This document shows positions 55,860-58,842 of a stretch of 58,842 nt of DNA, piece after piece. The position numbers and the translations under genes are program-made. Source of the DNA: Phycisphaerae bacterium (GTDB lineage: Bacteria; Planctomycetota; Phycisphaerae; Tepidisphaerales; Tepidisphaeraceae); assembly GCA_030448225.1 (NCBI GenBank), contig JAUJNJ010000025.1:7991-66832 (forward strand), given 5' to 3'. A model generated the notes under the pieces. It had not been told where the DNA came from and searched no databases. It was given only the letters and a program-made list of their open reading frames with translations. Within the stretch, counting starts at the first letter, position 1. Each line of letters opens with the position of its first letter.

Positions 55860-56125
55860 TCGTGCGCCTCGGCACCGGCCCCCCTCCAAGTCACTGACCG
55901 ACGTCCGCCCGTTGACGTTTATTGCGTCTTATTCCCGCCGAACGCATCCCGCGGCAGTCCGTGGCAGTTTCCCCGCATCCCCCGGGCCCTCAAGAGCGAG
56001 CGCATTTCGCAGTAGCCGCCGTGCATCGGGAATGTTCGTCGGGAGAGGCCCCTGACCCCTGAACCTCCCTTTCATAGAAGAGCGGAGAGGGGACCGCAGC
56101 CCTGCGAGGCCGGGGGGCGTCGGCG
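55860..56125. other. Gene-free region between convergent hisA and DUF2254 genes
   Basis: No gene is supported. A loose inverted word pair (aggggcctctcc-like and gagaggggacc) near 56044-56094 may be another degenerate palindrome or a shared terminator. There is no U-tract. Confidence 0.35.
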
Positions 56126-57556
56126 TCAAACGAGGACTGCCGCGTCCGCCCGGTCCAGCGCCTTCATCGCGACCTCGTATCGCCCGCGCAGGTCGGCCCG
56201 GTCCATTTTCTCGACGGCGATCGACTCGGCGCCACACACGATCATGCGGGCGTGGCGGGCGAGGACGTCGCGCTGGGCGTCGTTCCTCATGCGCGGCGCG
56301 ATCGAGGCGATCGCCTCGAGCATGCGGAGCGACACGGATACGCTGGCGGCGCCGTACTGGCGGATCTGGTTGAAGCCCGCGTCGGCGAAGCCGTCGAAAT
56401 CCGTCACCTCGGCGACGACGCGCAGCCGGCCGGCATGGTCGTAGCGGTACGGCGAGTGCTCGTCGGCCTTGGCGAGACGGCAGAGGGCGGCGGCGATCCA
56501 GTCGACGCACGTGACGGCGGTGAACGGGTCGTTCACCGCCGGCGACAGCGCCCGCACCGCGATCTCCACGATCTGGTGCAGCGCGAACTCCGCGTCCTGT
56601 TCCGGCGTGCGCCGCTTGCCGGTGAAGAACGCGGCGTTGACCGCGTCGCACAGCGAATCGTGTGACGCGTGGTCGCCTCCCGCGACCGATCCCGTCGCCC
56701 CGGCGGGCGCGGCCGCGTGGCCGTCCTGCGATCCCGCCGGCGCGACGAACGCGAGCGGGCTGCCGGCGATGACGAAGTCCCCCGGCCGGCACGTGAGGCA
56801 GACGAGCAGGTCGCGCCCGACGGCCAGGGCCATCAGCCCGTCCTGGTCGATCGCCTGCACGTAGCCGCTCTCGCCCGACGGCACCGGCCGCGCCCGCTCC
56901 GCGAAGCCCGCCGGCCACGCGGACTGCGCGTCGGGGTGCCGGCCGGGCGCGAGGTCGGGCGGCGCCGGGCCGCCGGTGCCGAGGTCCTCGGGGAACATGC
57001 GGTCGATCGCCTCGTCGAGGTCACGCCCGACCGTGGCGATGATGACCGGCGCCTGCATCGACGACGACACGTGGTGGATGAAGTAGATCAGCACGACGAG
57101 GCTCGCCACCGCCATCACCACCGCCGTCGTGACCGAGACGTGCGGCACGAACGCGCGGCCCTCCTCGTCGCCCTGCACGGTGCGGAGCACGAGCAGGCAG
57201 TAGATGAACGTGGCGACGAACGTGCCGAGGACGACCTGGTTGCCGCGGTCGCGCATGAAGTTGCGCAGCAGTCGCGGCCCGTACTGGCTCGACGCCTGCG
57301 TGAGGGCGGCGATCGTGATCGAGAAGACGACGCCGGCGACGGTGATCACCGAGCCGCCGACCGTCGAGAGCATCAGCCGCGCGCCCTCGGCCCCGCCGGC
57401 GTAGGCCCACCGCGCGCCGGCCGGGCCGGTGAAGACCGAGCGGTCGACCGCGATCGTGCCGAACGCCAGCGCGATCGCCGCCACGAGCATGACGCATGGC
57501 ACGAACCAGTAGCTGGAGTTGAGGACCTCCCACAGGTGGAGCAGCCGCGTCTTCAT
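56126..57556 (-). CDS. DUF2254 predicted membrane protein
   Basis: An intact frame of 476 residues. The N-terminal third has four membrane segments (YWFVPCVMLVAAIALAFGTI, LMLSTVGGSVITVAGVVFSI, VVLGTFVATFIYCLLVLRTV, VVMAVASLVVLIYFIHHVSS). Conserved DUF2254 words follow: TIAALTQASSQYGPRLLRNF, ESGYVQAIDQDGLM, RTPEQDAEFALHQIVEIAVR, ALSPAVNDPFTAVTCVDWIA. Function is unknown. Its ATG at 57556 overlaps the TGA of the upstream mscS gene (ATGA), so the two are co-translated and may work together in membrane-tension or ion homeostasis (inference). Confidence 0.88.
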   Translation of the reverse strand: MKTRLLHLWEVLNSSYWFVPCVMLVAAIALAFGTIAVDRSVFTGPAGARWAYAGGAEGARLMLSTVGGSVITVAGVVFSITIAALTQASSQYGPRLLRNFMRDRGNQVVLGTFVATFIYCLLVLRTVQGDEEGRAFVPHVSVTTAVVMAVASLVVLIYFIHHVSSSMQAPVIIATVGRDLDEAIDRMFPEDLGTGGPAPPDLAPGRHPDAQSAWPAGFAERARPVPSGESGYVQAIDQDGLMALAVGRDLLVCLTCRPGDFVIAGSPLAFVAPAGSQDGHAAAPAGATGSVAGGDHASHDSLCDAVNAAFFTGKRRTPEQDAEFALHQIVEIAVRALSPAVNDPFTAVTCVDWIAAALCRLAKADEHSPYRYDHAGRLRVVAEVTDFDGFADAGFNQIRQYGAASVSVSLRMLEAIASIAPRMRNDAQRDVLARHARMIVCGAESIAVEKMDRADLRGRYEVAMKALDRADAAVLV

Positions 57557-58683
57557 CGTCCGGGGGCCTTGTTGACGTCGCCGTCGACGCGGCGGGCCGG
57601 CGGGTCGGCGGGCTGCTCGCCCGGCGCATCGGCGCGCGCGGGCCGGTGCGGCCCGGGGTCGTCCGAACGATGTCGAACACGCTCGCCGCCGCCGCGCGGA
57701 ACTCCATCGTGCCCGTCGGCCGGGCGTTCGCGCGAGCGGAGTCGCCGCAGCGCGGCCGCGATCGACCGCGGCCGCGGCACGTCCTGACCCCGCCCCGCCG
57801 GCCACCCTTCCCGCTGGCGGCGGCGGTCGCCGTCGGTCTCCTCGGTCTGGTCGTGGAACAGGACCTGCGTCGTCGGGAACGGCAGGTCGATGCCGTGGGC
57901 GACGAGCGCGTTCTTGATCGACGTCAGCACGCGGTCCTGCTCGTCGAGCACGTCCTTCTGCCGCGGCGGCGCCACCCACCAGCGGGCGCGGATGTTGACC
58001 GTGCTGTCGGCGAGGTCGACCACGATCGCGTCGGGCGGCGGGTCGGCGAGCACGCCCGCCGTGTCGCGGAGCACCCCGAGGATCAGTTCGCGGGCGCGCT
58101 CGACGTCGTCGCCGTAGCCGATGCCGACGTCGTACTGGAGCCGGCGGTGCGGGAAGGCGGTGTTGACCGTGACCGACTGCGTGAACAGGTCGGCGTTGGG
58201 GATGACGACGCGGCGGCCGTCGTAGGTCTTGATGTAGGTCGCGCGGGTCTGGATCTCCTCGACCGTCCCCTCGTAGCCGCCGACGATGATCTGGTCGCCG
58301 ATGCGGAACGGCTCGGTCAAAAGCAGCAGGATACCGGCCAGGAAGTTCTGCAGGATGTCGCGGAACGCGAAGCCGATCGCGACGCTGCTGATGCCGAGGA
58401 ATCCGATCACGTCGCCGGCCTGGATGCTCGGCACCGCGATCACCAGCGACACGAGCAGCCCCGACGCCACGATGCCCGCCTGCGCCAGCCGCCCGAAGAC
58501 GAGGCCCACGTTGCGCCCGCGGCGCTGGCGGAGCGTGACGCGGTGGACCGTCGCGCGCACGCCCTTGGCGGCGTAGTAGAACGCGAAGAAGACGATGACC
58601 GCCAACAGGATGATCGGGAGCTGGCGCAGGACGTCGAACCCCATCGACTTGAGCTTGAGCCAGGCCTGCCAGAACGGTTCCAT
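57553..58683 (-). CDS. mscS: MscS-family mechanosensitive ion channel
   Basis: An intact frame of 376 residues. It has three N-terminal helices (LPIILLAVIVFFAFYYAAKG, GIVASGLLVSLVIAVPSI, and the pore helix IGFLGISSVAIGFAFRDILQ with the Gly/Ala pattern of TM3). The MscS beta domain (EPFRIGDQIIVGGYEGTVEE, YDGRRVVIPNADLFTQSVTV) and the alpha/beta cage (YDVGIGYGDDVERARELILG, RARWWVAPP) follow. It opens under membrane tension to release solutes on osmotic downshock. The last 80 residues are Arg/Pro-rich and unlike the family, perhaps because of a frame shift near residue 295. It is first in a two-gene unit with DUF2254. Confidence 0.9.
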   Translation of the reverse strand: MEPFWQAWLKLKSMGFDVLRQLPIILLAVIVFFAFYYAAKGVRATVHRVTLRQRRGRNVGLVFGRLAQAGIVASGLLVSLVIAVPSIQAGDVIGFLGISSVAIGFAFRDILQNFLAGILLLLTEPFRIGDQIIVGGYEGTVEEIQTRATYIKTYDGRRVVIPNADLFTQSVTVNTAFPHRRLQYDVGIGYGDDVERARELILGVLRDTAGVLADPPPDAIVVDLADSTVNIRARWWVAPPRQKDVLDEQDRVLTSIKNALVAHGIDLPFPTTQVLFHDQTEETDGDRRRQREGWPAGRGQDVPRPRSIAAALRRLRSRERPADGHDGVPRGGGERVRHRSDDPGPHRPARADAPGEQPADPPARRVDGDVNKAPGR

Positions 58684-58842
58684 CGTCGACGCTCCGCTCG
58701 GACGCTAACCCTCCGGTCGCGCCGCCGCTTCGTTATAGGAGCGTGCGGTCGGCGGCCGGACCGGCGATAACTCCCGCCGCGGTGCCGGGCGAGTGGCGCC
58801 GCCTTGCCACGCGCGGCGCACGCGCGTCGACTCGGCCCACCG

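Overview
The window is very GC-rich chromosomal DNA that looks like a planctomycete, probably of the Phycisphaerae/Tepidisphaerales type (inference). The case rests on protein families largely confined to that phylum: three secreted proteins with a LEPR-XLL-like N-terminal motif, one PSCyt1/DUF1549-DUF1553 cytochrome-type protein, one TAT-exported DUF1501 protein, one DUF1080 protein, and small membrane proteins ending in a CGYDxRATP-CPECG zinc ribbon. I saw no phage, plasmid or transposase genes, no CRISPR array, and no rRNA or tRNA gene.

Layout. 0.2-7.5 kb: two tandem paralogous secreted proteins (Ig-like, sorbosone-dehydrogenase-like propeller, concanavalin-like, kelch). 7.9-10.8 kb: small lipoproteins, a PAP2 phosphatase and an ABC exporter remnant. 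10.9-13.1 kb: dciA and dnaN next to an AT-rich segment that could be a replication origin. 13.1-16.5 kb: an HExxH membrane protein, a damaged pair of metal ABC permeases, and a dus-type tRNA-dihydrouridine synthase. 16.6-27.2 kb: a GH51-like arabinofuranosidase with a lost 3' end, a hybrid histidine kinase, DUF1080, PilZ, an acetyl-xylan-esterase-like hydrolase, and a DinB protein. 27.6-31.9 kb: a copper-handling operon (CPHC protein, His-rich HMBD protein, TolC-type efflux lipoprotein, multicopper oxidase). 32.3-40 kb: a LEPR/PPC protein, a 1.6 kb gene-free repeat zone, DUF1501 and DUF1549/1553. 40.4-44.4 kb: a fused indolepyruvate ferredoxin oxidoreductase. 44.9-58.7 kb: pilT, purQ, an outer-membrane protein, TauE/SafE, a secreted protein of unknown function, a tandem HicB-like protein, uvrC, a highly charged exported protein, hisA, DUF2254 and mscS.

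Two things colour the whole annotation. First, many genes are broken by single-base shifts, including dnaN, dciA and the indolepyruvate oxidoreductase. Since dnaN must be functional, most of these are probably consensus errors. They are unevenly spread, because several 1-3 kb genes are perfectly open. I give outer gene limits and say where the frame moves. Second, the intergenic regions hold several families of short dispersed palindromic repeats, often built as nested inverted repeats. Two such repeats lie inside the indolepyruvate oxidoreductase coding region, and one of them is read through in frame as an extra linker of about 33 residues.

The genes suggest a Gram-negative-type envelope with a carbohydrate-degrading secretome, periplasmic copper detoxification and type IV pilus retraction. 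The best candidates for undescribed biology are the repeat elements with in-frame insertion, the stand-alone double HicB-like protein, and several unrecognised secreted proteins (Tyr/Arg-rich lipoprotein, charged coil protein, and the 49-50.6 kb protein).
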